Below, piece by piece: positions 1 to 10,406 of a stretch of DNA of 64,000 nucleotides (positions are counted from its first letter, which is position 1; each line of letters starts with the position of its first letter). Origin of the DNA: Thinopyrum elongatum (Eukaryota > Streptophyta > Magnoliopsida > Poales > Poaceae). The DNA is taken from positions 73,846,488 through 73,910,487 of the forward strand of contig CM022297.1 in the NCBI GenBank assembly GCA_011799875.1. Direction: 5' to 3'. A program made the translations under genes and the position numbers. The notes below the pieces were generated by a model. The model ran no database searches and was not told where the DNA came from. It saw only the letters and a program-made list of their open reading frames with translations.

Positions 1-2574
1 TCCTTTTATATCTGCTATGCTGTCTGGGGCAATAAATTTTCTGACCAAACTATATGCCCTGCTCGTAAGTCCGAGAGTGGTTCCTCATGGATGTGTCGTG
101 ACGAGGTCCAATACGAACGACCGTTCATCGTGAACAATTTTTCTTGGTTGAGACGGAATCTTTTACTCACTGTATTGGGTGACTTCAAATGGCTCTGTGT
201 CCTCCTGGTTCAAAACAATATTGTAAATCGTACCGTTCTCCTGGCGGAATCTGACTTCTCGCACGATTTGCTGCGTCATCTTGGGTATCTCCATTGTCTC
301 GGGTATAAAGCTCCTGCCAAATGTTTGATTGTCACCTGTCGTGACCAGCATAAAGGTGTACAGTCTTATAGTGATATTATCCATAGACTTGACTGACAGT
401 GGTCCTGGCAGCAAAATCTTGTTCACGGCAGGTTAGTCTTTAACTGATTCCCATCTGTGAGGGCACATGCTTCGAAACTGTTGTTCATCCTTCTGACCAC
501 ACAGTCTGTCGGTATTTCTATGTGGATGGTAGGCCGTGTAATGCTTTAACATGGTTGCTGAATTTGAACTGCTGAGTTATTCTTTCGGCTGACCTGACTA
601 GCTTGGTTGCCTTCCTCTGACAATTCTGAGCATATCTGGTTGACTAGGCGGGTTGTCTCGATATGGGGTCCTTGCAAACGGAATAAACCCCATGGGTGTG
701 TACCCATGGTGACTGGTACCGAGCCAGACTGTCTGGAGTATTTGTACCATGTTGCTCTTGCAACCATTACCATACCTTTATGGCCAAATCTTTGCTCCTT
801 CATTATGGTTCTCTTTACCTGGATCCTTTATCAAAGGAGCTTGGCCTTATGTGTTCTTTGATTCTCCGTGTGACCATGGGTGTTGTCAGATGCAATATTC
901 CGGCAGGCATATTACTTTACAAGTTGTAGCTGTAGGTAACGATCGTCTGAACCCTTGGATAAAACAGGCAAATAAACCAGTAGCCACCAGAACGGTCTTT
1001 ACAACTCAGATCTGGGACATTTACTGGAGTAACTCAACCCCGACTCAAGACGGCTGAAAAGCAGCTCAGAGCATGAGACAGTGTCGATAAGAAGAAAGTA
1101 GCAACTCCCTAAGACGGCCGAAAAAAACAGCTCAGAGCATAGGGTCATTGCTACGAAGAGAAATTCAACAGCTGCCCGAGACGGCCGAAAAGCAGCTCAG
1201 AACACGGACAGTTGTTGACAAGAGAAATAAAAATCGGCATCCACCCCGGACGGCCGGAAACAGCTCAGAACACAGGCGTGGTGCCGTCACCAAAGAAAGA
1301 CGGGCAAGGGTTCATCCGCGTCCCATACAGCTCACTATTATGTATATACCTTACCGTTTCTGCTATCGGTTACTTGTTGTATGCAACAGGGTATTCGGCT
1401 ATCCTTCTTGCTGAACACTAAGTTCATAGCTCATGCTGGCTTGCTTCCAAGACATAGCAGGGTTCAAATTGTACTCGTAGCAGACTCAAACCTTGTATAT
1501 ATATGAATCATACCTTTGGCACGGAATGCACTGTGGATCATATACACAATTTGCCTTCTTGCTGATTTGATTATTGTTGCTGTGAAAGTTGCACTGATGT
1601 ATACTTGATGCTGATAATCAATCCGGTCAGGATATCATTTGTATTCAGGCCCGATATTCCCTATATAGCACAATCTGCTGAAAACTTCATATTGCTGAGC
1701 TGAGCTTCCAAATGACTGTCTCTTCGCTGACTCTTAGGGTTCAGAGTCGGTGAGCAACTTCCATAAGGGGAAAATAAGGTAACACCAAGGGCCCAAATAA
1801 ACAAAAGAAACGACTAAAACAAAGCACACAAAACAGCAAGACAACACACACACAAGCAATAATATGCATTCCTACTTAAGCACACACTTTCGCAAGAACT
1901 CCGGTATTACGGTCTAACATGTTGTGGCGATGTGCACGAAAGTGAATCAATGTGTGGAAGAAAATTGGTGTAAACAAGGCTACACCAAACACGGGCTTAA
2001 CACGGATGGAACCGGTGGCGAGGACGAACTTGGTGATCGGGGGTCGGAACACAGAAGTTACGACCACATCATCATCAAGCGTACGGAAGAAAACCGTACA
2101 CGTCCAAAGAATAGGTGGCGGAATGAGTTAATAGTGAGACAAAGGCTTGCAGGCATTGACCTTTTCTGATAACCAGGATCAGTTAGGGTTGCCAAAACGG
2201 CTAGAGGAATGGCACGATCCGGGATAGAAACATGTCTATCACCGAAACAATAGGGTGGCTGAGGAGAATAAGTTGGTGTGGTACCAGTGCATCAATCCAA
2301 CAAGGGATCGATACCACCAAGCACCTCGGCATCACTCCCCTGGGACGGAGATGACACCACACCAAGGAACAAAGATGCAAACTGGAGAGCGCAGGTAGGG
2401 AAACAAAACCGATGCCACCTACACTCACCAGATCCATCGTTAGGGATAAGATATCTAGTCTATATGCATGCTATGCACAACCAAATGCAACAAACAAGTG
2501 CAGCAAACCAACCGGGTCCTAAACTACCGGGTACTAACGCTCGCATCTAGACCGCGCGTCCTATAGCCAGACCT
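1..2574 (-). mobile_element. Retrotransposon A: internal leader downstream of its primer binding site
   Basis: Read on the minus strand, this is what follows the tRNA-Met primer site (2575-2586) of a Ty3/gypsy-type or related LTR element. In 2.5 kb I recognise no gag, protease or RT domain. The longest minus-strand reading frames are 87 codons (163-426) and 78 codons (2201-2437), neither like a known family. It may be a long untranslated leader, a non-autonomous element, or sequence disturbed by an older insertion. It contains a four-unit tandem repeat (separate entry) and an A/C-rich stretch near 1790-1870. The element continues beyond the left edge, so its coding part and second LTR are not visible. 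Confidence 0.55.
1048..1274. repeat. Degenerate tandem repeat, about 66-bp period, four units
   Basis: The core 'GACGGCCGAAAAGCAGCTCA' recurs, with small changes, at about 1048, 1112, 1179 and 1248, giving spacings of 64, 67 and 69 bases. Between cores the sequence is more diverged and A-rich. It lies in the leader of retrotransposon A. Leader tandem repeats are common in large plant LTR elements; no function can be read from it. Confidence 0.8.
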
Positions 2575-2586
2575 GCTCTGATACCA
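2575..2586 (-). other. Primer binding site of retrotransposon A (initiator tRNA-Met)
   Basis: The minus strand reads TGGTATCAGAGC, the 12-base complement of the 3' end of plant initiator tRNA-Met. It lies five bases inside the LTR edge at 2592. Position and match define the orientation (minus) and the inner LTR boundary. Confidence 0.9.
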
Positions 2587-2625
2587 ACTTCTGTGGCACC
2601 CCGGCTCAGAGTAAACCGGAACGCC

Positions 2626-2663
2626 CCGTATTCCAGCCCAAGAACGAGTCTTCTGGAATACGG
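2626..2663. other. Perfect 11-bp inverted repeat near the LTR A inner end
   Basis: CCGTATTCCAG (2626-2636) and CTGGAATACGG (2653-2663) are exact reverse complements with a 16-base loop. In the minus-strand transcript this hairpin would lie just downstream of an AATAAA signal, close to the LTR end. It could be part of RNA 3'-end formation or a packaging structure; this is inference. Confidence 0.7.
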
Positions 2664-2690
2664 CACTGTTGGCATAGAACAAATCGGCTC

Positions 2691-2696
2691 TTTATT
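2691..2696 (-). terminator. Possible polyadenylation signal of retrotransposon A
   Basis: The minus strand reads AATAAA here, about 100 bases before the inner end of LTR A, where an R/U5 border would be expected. A single hexamer is weak evidence; position is the main support. Confidence 0.4.
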
Positions 2697-5083
2697 GCAA
2701 TAGATATGGTTACAACGGTACAAGGATTACATCGGCACGGCAACACTATGCCTGCCCGGGGTAGCTCTATGCTAAAAGCGGAGTAACTCTCTCTCGGCAG
2801 CGGAACAGCAACGACGGTGATGGACTCCACTCCACAGGGACTCTGGCTAGAACGCGTATCCTAGATCGCAAGCACAGGATCCTCGGCAAGCAAGCAATCA
2901 CGGCATGACCTGCAAACTGGCATGACACGCCAGGTGAGTACTTTGAATGTACTCGCAAGCTCACAGCAAACATCAGCATTAAAGCAAGACAACATCATAG
3001 CAATCCAAAATTAACCAACATGGTTATCTAGCAAGGTAGCTACTGAAATGACTGCAGTATGGTAAAGCGTATTAAATCCATACTTCAAATAATCTCAGGA
3101 TCCAATCCGAACCTGTACCAAGTCCAATCCAAATCATGTGGTCATCCGACCACTCATCTCATAGCCATTCCATGGCTAACATATCAAATACCTGATTCCA
3201 TCTGCACCACAAGTCTGACAAACTTACTCTCCTCCGGGTTGTCTCACAACCCTCAGAATACTCATGAACCACCGAGTACTTCTGATCATACGACGAGTTC
3301 TTCCATCATTATCATCACTACCATGGTTGACCACCTAGTGAGGTCTGGACGGACTGTCCAATACCGTGGACACGGCTATTCGAATAGATTTTACACTTTG
3401 CAGAGGTTGCGCACTTTACCCACACTATGGAGCACTGACCTCGTGATCCCATTCGGGTGGACCAGCGTTGCTCCAACGAAACCTGCCTGACCCGTGACTC
3501 TTCCATCGTACCACCGGCAATCGCACTCCCTCGGAGTCAAGCCTTGGGTGGCCCCTTGTCACCTCGTGACACCTGCCACCGTCGTGGCCAAACTATACTG
3601 TCCCAAACGGGGACGCCGGCACAAAACTCAACTGGGCTCACAAGGTTATCGCCGCCTACCGGGCCAGGGTAGCGCGCACGCATATCCTTCCCTGTCGGGC
3701 AGTACCGATGAAAGAGCATGCGATCAGACCAAGTCAAGGCCGTCCCATACCGGCAAATGTGGTTGCACGGATAAGTCCGGACAGGTGACTCAAGGTCAAC
3801 CATGAAATATCTAATCCCCGAATAATATTTCCGTCATGGCTGACACTCCGATAACCAGTATGCTTAAGCCACTGCTACTAATTCATCTCTACGAACTGCC
3901 GGATGAACTCCAAAATAATCATAGACAGTGATCTCAACATCACAATATCAACAAGTGGGTAAGCTACTAGTCACTAATAATCCGGTACTCAACATGGTAG
4001 TCACCTATCCGAGAATTAACTCGATCATTGCATAATCCAATCCATTTCACAGCTACTCATACTTGCCGATAAAGTAAATAGTCAAACTATGACATTGCAA
4101 TGCGATGATGCAGATGAGAGTTGTGGCTTGCCTGGGGGTGAAGGGATACACCGGGGAGAAGTGCGGAATGGTCGCGGAAGTGATTGTCGAAAACAGTTCT
4201 CTCTCGGAGGGCTGTTTATGGGCAAGGGCAAAATGGTCATTTTCACAGTAGAACCACATAGTGAAAATGATACCAACACGACGGGCTCGAAGAGGCGAAG
4301 AAGTGGGCTTTGGATTCACCTCGATCGGAGTTATGAGTAAAAAGATACAATAGTTCTTCTGCCAGGGACCTGTCTGTAAAATAATCTTCACAAATAGGCC
4401 CTCGGCTGGAAAAACAGAACGCGCACTCCAGAAAATGCGCTTTCAGATAAGTGAAAGCATATTGCTGGCCGAAGAGCAGTTGAGTGCGCTTTCACCAGTG
4501 GAAAACGTATTTCGCGATATGCGTGTCCACTTATCCGAGCTGGCGGGTGGGCCACCCTCTTCGGTCGCCGACCGGTGGGGTCCACGGGCAGGGAGGCGCT
4601 GGCGCTCGTCTCCTTCCTCCTCCCGCTGCTCCTTCCCGACGAAGCAGAGGAAACAGGGGAGAGGCGACGCCGGCGAGGGGCCCGGGCGGCTCCGGCCGTC
4701 TCCCGCCCGCCCTAGGCCATCGGCGGGTGCGGGGAGGATCGGCGCCTCCACCTGGACGGTCTGCGGGCACCGGGGAGGGTCATGGCCGCGGCACCATGCG
4801 GAATCAGAGATCGCGGGCGGCGGCGGCCAGTTGAGGGAAGCGGCGGCTCAGGTTGGTTCGGCGACGAACGGAGAGCAGGGGAAGATGCTATGGGGTCCGG
4901 GTGATCCCCTGGTGAGGTCAGGAAGGAGGGGAAGGGCTCGGTTCTCGCCAATTTAGGCGGCGGCTGGCGGTAGACATGGCGGCCATAGGCGGGGCAGAGA
5001 GTTTCTTGAGCTCGGTTTGGTGGTCGGGGCGGCTAGAGGAAGAGTGGGGAGGAGCTTGGAGTGCTCGGAGGGGCTCGGGAATG

Positions 5084-5095
5084 CCTATAAATAGG
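5084..5095 (-). promoter_or_regulatory. TATA-like box in LTR A
   Basis: CCTATAAATAGG reads as a good TATA box on the plus strand and as CCTATTTATAGG on the minus strand, the element's direction. It lies inside a GC-rich block, like a retrotransposon promoter. Because it is nearly palindromic, the direction of transcription cannot be decided from the box alone. Confidence 0.45.
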
Positions 5096-6770
5096 CGAGC
5101 GACGGGGGTGGCCGAGCTCGGCCGTGGCGACGCGTGCGCCGCACGCCGGAGCTTCGGGAAAGCTCGTGGAGGAGGGGAGATGCATCCAGAATGGTCACGG
5201 AGAAGCGGAGAGGGTTCGGGCGAAGCTGGGAAGGATCGGGAGGGCTCGCGGTGATCGGACGCGACGGCGACAAGTCACAGGCGCGGCTGTCGCGCTGCGC
5301 AGGAGAGGACGTGAGAGGGGGAGAGGGGTTCAGGGAGAAGAGGACGGCGAGAGGGCTCTGTTGGACATGATCGTTCGCGCGGGAACGACAAGGAGGAGAG
5401 GGGCCCCGACAAGAAACGACGCAGCTCATGACCACTGCTCGCCAGGGCGGCGGTCACCACGTGAACTTGGCCTTGCCACGCGTCCAAGTCAACTCCAACA
5501 TGTCAACTCGGTCGGTCACTCATAGGAAGAGGTCAAGGAGGAAAGAGACAGGCACAGAGAGGCTTGAGGTGACCACAGATAGCAGGTCTATCCAGAACAG
5601 CAAGGTGTTTGGAGTGGGCTGGGGAAGATCGAGCAGGATCTAGGCTCTGATATTTGGCATGGGGTGATAAAATGCTAAGATGATCATGTCTGCAGATTTG
5701 CAGCTCAATTGGATGAAGATACATAGCACTTGCTGTTCAAAGGGTCTCACTGACCAGATTTGCCAATCTTGAAGTAGCACTCACATATCACATGGGATTG
5801 GGATGAAATTTGGAGGAGATGATTGATATGGGCATATGAAGGTAATGTATAAATTTCATACCATTTGGATAAACCAAAATGGTACTTCCTTCACACAGCT
5901 TCCAAATGGACAGAATCTTTGAAAAATTCTAGGAAATTACTGGTGAAATGAAATGAGCCCAAATTTGGTGGAGAGGTGATAATATGGGTAGGAGAAGGCT
6001 CTGGTAAATTTTCAGCAATTATGAAGCAATATAAAATATAGTTGCTTCACAATAGGAAAATATGACCAGAAACCAAGATTTGATGCTGTTCTCTCATAGA
6101 TGCTTGGATAGGGTTGAAATTTGGTGGAGATTCATGATTTTGGAATATGAAGATGCTTGCAAAATTTCAACTCATTTGGATACTCCTAGCTAGCACTTGC
6201 TTACCAAAGATTCCAGTTGCCCAGAAACTTTGGAAATTAGCCAAGAGAGATTTAATATCCAAATAAAGTTGAATTTTGTCATGTGGCAATGATATGGATA
6301 GGAAAGAGTTTACAAAAAGTTTGAGAGCAAGCAAGCAAATATAAAGGGTACTTGCTTCTCAATCTGACAACTGGAGCAGAATCAGAAAAGGAATATTTGT
6401 GAAATATTTTTGAACATGGCAAGGAAAGGTTTGACATATTTGTGGAATATATGACCCAAACAATTTATGAGAATTATTTGGGAATTTTGGGAATGATGGA
6501 AATGTGAGTTGCTTCACAACTCAGAGCAAACGGGATTATTCCTTTAATAGAAAAAGGAATATTCCCAAGAAAAAGAATATTGGGATTGGTCCAAGATGGA
6601 AATGACATGGTCTTGGGATGGTTTGGAAGTTGACAAGCCACTGGGGAGAGGAATCAAAGGTGATCTCTCCAGGTTTCAAGACCACTAAGTCACAGAAAAG
6701 CAAATCCGGACCAAAATTAAAAGCAAAAGAAAATGGGCAAAATCCAGGGTGTTACATCGCACACGATTAC

Positions 6771-6788
6771 ATAGATAGATAGATAGAT
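6771..6788. repeat. (ATAG)n microsatellite
   Basis: Four and a half copies of ATAG close to the junction of retrotransposons A and B. Confidence 0.9.
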
Positions 6789-6904
6789 CACTAAGCAAAC
6801 ACTCGAAAATAGATTGAACTAAAATTTTATTCAACTAATACAAAAGATAACTAAAGATCGAACTAAGATAAATAAAGGCAAAGAAGGTGGTGTGATACGA
6901 TACC

Positions 6905-6947
6905 GGGGCACCTCCCCTAAGCTTGGCACAAGCCAAGGGGAGTGCCC
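6905..6947. other. Inverted repeat with a purine run in the 3' part of element B
   Basis: GGGGCACCTCCCCTAAGCTT and AAGCCAAGGGGAGTGCCC face each other with a very short loop, giving an imperfect stem of about 18-20 bp. On the minus strand it carries AAGCTTAGGGGAGG, which looks like a polypurine tract. No LTR follows directly, so I do not call it the functional tract. Confidence 0.55.
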
Positions 6948-6958
6948 ATAAAATGAAC

Positions 6959-7255
6959 TCAAATCTCCTTTGGTGGTGAGGAAGGAGGTGGTGATGTAGT
7001 CATGTTCCTTTTCTCCAGCTTGCGTCGGAGGCTGAAGTTGTCATCCCTAAGATCCTCATTCTCCAGCTCAAGCTTCAAGATCTTCTTGCATAATGCTGCC
7101 TTGCTATCCTGCCGAAATCGGGGAGGGATATCCTCTGAATCGGTGTCTTCCTCCTCATCCGAGAACCAAAAATATGGGAAGGTCTTCTTAAAGACATTTG
7201 GATCCAAAGGTTGGTGGGAAACAGGGCTCTCCTCCTCCGAATCTTGAGACGACAT
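6959..7255 (-). CDS. Small 3' gene of retrotransposon B: acidic, coiled-coil protein (98 aa)
   Basis: An intact 98-codon frame lies downstream of integrase, the place where Athila-type elements often carry an env-like or unknown gene. The N-terminal half (about 1-50) is rich in Ser, Asp and Glu. Residues about 50-85 show heptad-like Leu/Ile spacing with many charged residues (KKILKLELENEDLRDDNFSL), a likely short coiled coil. The C-terminus is rich in Ser and Pro. No signal peptide or membrane segment is visible, so it is not an envelope protein. A TATA-like box lies about 80 bases upstream (7335-7343), next to a GC-rich hairpin like the one in the LTR, so it may have its own promoter. Function unknown. 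Confidence 0.5.
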   Translation of the reverse strand: MSSQDSEEESPVSHQPLDPNVFKKTFPYFWFSDEEEDTDSEDIPPRFRQDSKAALCKKILKLELENEDLRDDNFSLRRKLEKRNMTTSPPPSSPPKEI

Positions 7256-7334
7256 ATTTCAGATCTGTCGGAAAAACAACAAGAAAGAAGAACAGAGGAT
7301 TTCTCCATGATACGGTGGTCAGTATGTTCGGGGG

Positions 7335-7343
7335 GTATATAAA
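7335..7343 (-). promoter_or_regulatory. TATA-like box before the 3' gene of element B
   Basis: The minus strand reads TTTATATAC followed by CCCCCCGAAC. The first codon of the 98-aa gene is about 80 bases downstream. A GGCGCGCC-bearing hairpin lies 60-130 bases upstream, the same order as in LTR B (hairpin 13613-13670, TATA 13573-13580). Confidence 0.5.
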
Positions 7344-7406
7344 GATTTTTTATTTTGGGAAACAAGCAAAATGAGGGGAAAACGGAGTCGAGAAGTTTCC
7401 CGAGGT

Positions 7407-7463
7407 GGGCACAACCCACCTGGGCGCGCCAGGCAAGGCAGGCGCGCCCTGGTGTCCTGTGCC
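7407..7463. other. GGCGCGCC-arm hairpin upstream of the 3' gene
   Basis: GGGCACAACCCACCTGGGCG... (7407-7430) faces ...CGCCCTGGTGTCCTGTGCCC (7441-7463), each arm carrying GGCGCGCC. It closely resembles the hairpin in LTR B, including the flanking 'CACAACCCACC' and 'CCCTGGTGTC'. Confidence 0.8.
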
Positions 7464-7640
7464 CTCCTAGGTTACCTTCCTGGTTATTTCTTATTTTCCT
7501 AATTTTTGTAAAATTCCAAAACTGACAGAAAATATTTTTGCGGATTTTTCGGAGTCCGTTTACTTACCGTATCACATACCTCCTCTTTTTTCACGATTCT
7601 GGAGTATTCCGGAAGGTTTCTTTTATGTGTTCCTCCGGTG

Positions 7641-8836
7641 TCATGGTTTGAATAATATTGCTTTCAACATTAATATGCGTACCTGAGATGTAGTGTTTTT
7701 AATTCTTTGCCCATTGACCACCTTCGGGTTAGTACCTTCGGCATTATTTATTTTGATAGCTCCAGAGCGATAAACCTCTTCGATAATATATGGTCCTTCC
7801 CATTTGGAGAGAAGTTTTCCCGCAAAGAATCTAAAACGAGAGTTGTACAAAAGAACATATTCACCAACTTTGAATTCTCTCTTTTGGATTGTTTTATCAT
7901 GCCATCTTTTAACTTTCTCTTTAAATAGTTTGGCATTTTCATAAGCTTGGTTTCTCCATTCATCTAGTGAGCTAATATCAAATAACCTCTTTTCATCAGC
8001 AAGTTTGAAGTCATAGTTGAGTTCTTTAATTGCCCAATATGCTTTATGTTCTAACTCAAGAGGCAAATGACAAGCTTTTCCATAAACCATTTTATAAGGA
8101 GACATACCCATGGGATTTTTATAAGCTGTTCTATAAGCCCAAAATGCATCATCTAGTTTCTTAGACCAATTCTTTCAGGACCTATTGACAGTTTTTTGTA
8201 ACATTAATTTTATTTCTCTATTGCTAAGTTCAACTTGGCCACTAGATTGAGGATGATAAGGTGATGCAATTATATGGTTAACATCATATTTAGCAAGCAT
8301 TTTATGGAAAGCACCATGAATAAAGTGTGAACCACCATCAGTCATTAAATATCTAGGTACTCCAAACCTTGGGAAAATAACTTCTTTTAAGCATTTTAAT
8401 GGAAGTGTTATGATCAACACTACTAGCTGGAATAGCTTCTACCCACTTAGTAACATAATCAACAGCAACCAAAATATGTGTATACCCATTAGAGGAAGGA
8501 AAATGTCCCATATAATCAAAACCCCAAACATCAAATGGTTCAACAGCAAGTGAATAATTCATAGGCATTTCCTGACGCTTACCGATATTACCAATTCTTT
8601 GACATTCATCACAAGATAAAACAAACTTACGGGCATCCTTGAAGAGAGTAGGCCAATAAAAATCAGATTGCAATACCTTGTGAGCAGTTCTATCTCCCGC
8701 ATGATGTCCTCCATAAGCTTCAGAATGACATTTTCGTAGGATTTGTTCCTGTTCATGCTCAGGTACACAACGTCTAATAATACCATCTACTCCTTCTTTA
8801 TAAAGATGTGGGTCATCCCAAAAGTAATGTCTTAAA
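7641..8836 (-). pseudogene. Integrase region of pol (retrotransposon B), frameshifted
   Basis: Three overlapping minus-strand frames together cover a retroviral-type integrase. The first (to 8353) has the end of the HHCC zinc finger (CDEC) and the start of the catalytic core with a conserved Asp in 'WGFDYMGHF'. The second (8420-8175) has the second Asp in 'LMTDGGSHF' and the Glu in '[13 protein letters not shown]'. The third (8111-7641) is the C-terminal domain with the GPY/F motif 'KWEGPYIIEEV'. All three acidic residues of the D,D,E triad are present. There is a frameshift near 8400 and an in-frame stop near 8177 after 'TVNRS', so no complete enzyme can be made. No chromodomain is seen, which agrees with an Athila-like element. 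Confidence 0.85.
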
Positions 8837-10189
8837 TCATAGAAGAATTTTTTTCTTTTGTTGGTATGTCAAACTAGGTGGTATATATTTAGCAACAATG
8901 TAATTAGCATAGTCAGCATACCAAGGAGTGTTATGAGAAACATTTATTGCAGCTAGTTGTTCATCAGGAAAGCTATCATCAATAGGTAGTGGGTCATTAA
9001 GAATATTTTTTAACCTAGACAAGTTATCAGCTACGGGGTTCTCAGCTTCCTTTCTATCAATGATATCTAAATGAAATTCTTGTAGCAAGAGAACCCACCT
9101 AATGAGTCTAGGTTTAGCATCTTTCTTTTCCATAAGATATTTTATAGCAGCATGATCAGTGTGAACAATTACTTTGGAATCAACAATGTAAGCTCTGAAT
9201 TTATCACAAGCAAACACAACTGCTAAAACTTCTTTCTCAGTAGTAGCATAATTTCTTTGGGCACTATCTAGAGTTTTACTAGCATAATGAATAACATTTA
9301 ATTTCGTATCAACTCTTTGTCCTAGAACATCACCAACAACATAATCAGTAGCATCACACATAATTTCAAAAGGCAAGTTCCAATCAGGTGGTTGAACAAT
9401 AGGTGCAGAAGTTAAGGCTTTCTTAAGTGTTTCAAAGGCTTCTACACAATCATCATCAAAAACAAATGGAACATCATTTTGTAAAAGATTTGTAAGAGGC
9501 CTAGAAATTATAGAGAAGTCTTTAATAAACCTCCTATAGAAACCAGCATGACCGAGGAAACTACAAATACCTTTAATATCTTTAGGACATGGCATTTTCT
9601 CAATTTCATCAACTTTAGCTTTATCCACCTCAATACCTCGTTCGGAAATTTTATGCCCCAAGACAATACCTTCATTAACCATAAAGTGGCACTTCTCCCA
9701 ATTCAAGACAAGATTAGTTTGCTCACATCTCTGCAAAACTCGATCAAGGTTGCTTAAGCAATCATCAAAAGAAGTTCCATAAACGGAAAAATCATCCATG
9801 AAAACCTGAACAATCTTTTCACAAAAATCAGAGAATATAGCAGTCATACATCTTTGAAAGGTAGCAGGTGCATTGCATAAACCGAAATGCATACGTCTAT
9901 AAGCATAAGTTCCAAAAGGACAAGTAAAGGTGGTTTTCTCTTGATCAGCTTGTGAAACAGGTATTTGAGAAAAACCAGAATATCCATCAAGAAAACAAAA
10001 GTGTGTGTGCTTAGATAGTCTTTCTAGCATTTGATCGATAAAAGGCAGAGGGTAATGATCTTTTCTAGTAGCTTTATTTAATTTTCGGAAATCAATTACC
10101 ATTCTATAGCCAGTAACAATTCTTTGTGGAATAAGTTCATTTTTATCATTAGGAACAACAGTAATACCTCCCTTCTTAGGGTAAGACAC
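8837..10189 (-). pseudogene. Reverse transcriptase and RNase H region of pol (retrotransposon B)
   Basis: A 450-codon frame. RT spans roughly residues 1-230 with the catalytic Asp in 'FLDGYSG' (about 66-72) and the FMDD box (130-133), a variant of YVDD. RNase H follows at about 274-395 with Asp in 'IMCDATD', Glu in 'TTEKEVLA' and Asp in 'HTDHAAI', ending with the typical 'VADNLSRL'. The start shown is not a biological start: upstream, '[12 protein letters not shown]' continues in another frame to about 10220, so there is a frameshift close to 10180. The frame ends at about 8837 because one extra A in a run of A's (8846-8852 region) shifts it; the next frame continues sensibly into the integrase zinc finger. 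Confidence 0.9.
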
Positions 10190-10406
10190 AATGAACGGGA
10201 CTTACCCATCTACTATCAGCTATGGGATAGATTATACCTGCTTTCAGAAGCTTTAGTATTTCAGTTCTTACCACTTCTTTCATCTTAGGATTCAAACATC
10301 GTTGGTGATCAACAACGGGTTTAGCATCAGGTTCCATATTAATCTTGTGCTAATAGAGAGTGGGACTAATGCCCTTAAGATCATCAAGAGTATACCCAAT
10401 AGCAGC

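Larger units (their letters stand above)
2592..6756 (-). mobile_element. Long terminal repeat (5' LTR) of retrotransposon A
   Basis: On the minus strand the LTR begins TGTAACACCC (6756) and ends GGGTGCCACA (2592). These are TG...CA ends that are imperfect inverted repeats of each other, and the inner end abuts a tRNA-Met primer site. At about 4.17 kb it is a very long LTR. The middle (about 4440-5540) is strongly GC-rich and holds a TATA-like box at 5084-5095. The outer 1.2 kb is AT-rich. Reading frames in the GC-rich part occur in several frames on both strands, which suggests composition rather than coding. The outer edge touches the 3' part of element B, so A inserted into B in the same orientation. 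The partner LTR is outside the window. Confidence 0.85.

Noticed and set aside
3059..3490. 143-codon plus-strand frame inside LTR A
   Set aside because: It lies within a non-coding LTR, against the element's direction, with no recognisable domain. Serine/threonine-rich composition alone is not support.
4435..5525. Long frames on both strands in the GC-rich part of LTR A
   Set aside because: Several phases are open at once with Arg/Gly/Pro-rich translation. This is expected from GC-rich DNA with few stop codons, and no domain is visible.
7260..7575. Possible 3' LTR of retrotransposon B
   Set aside because: Only the hairpin and TATA arrangement resemble LTR B. The ends do not match TGATACGTTC/GGGTCATCA, and the 98-aa gene lies beyond it.
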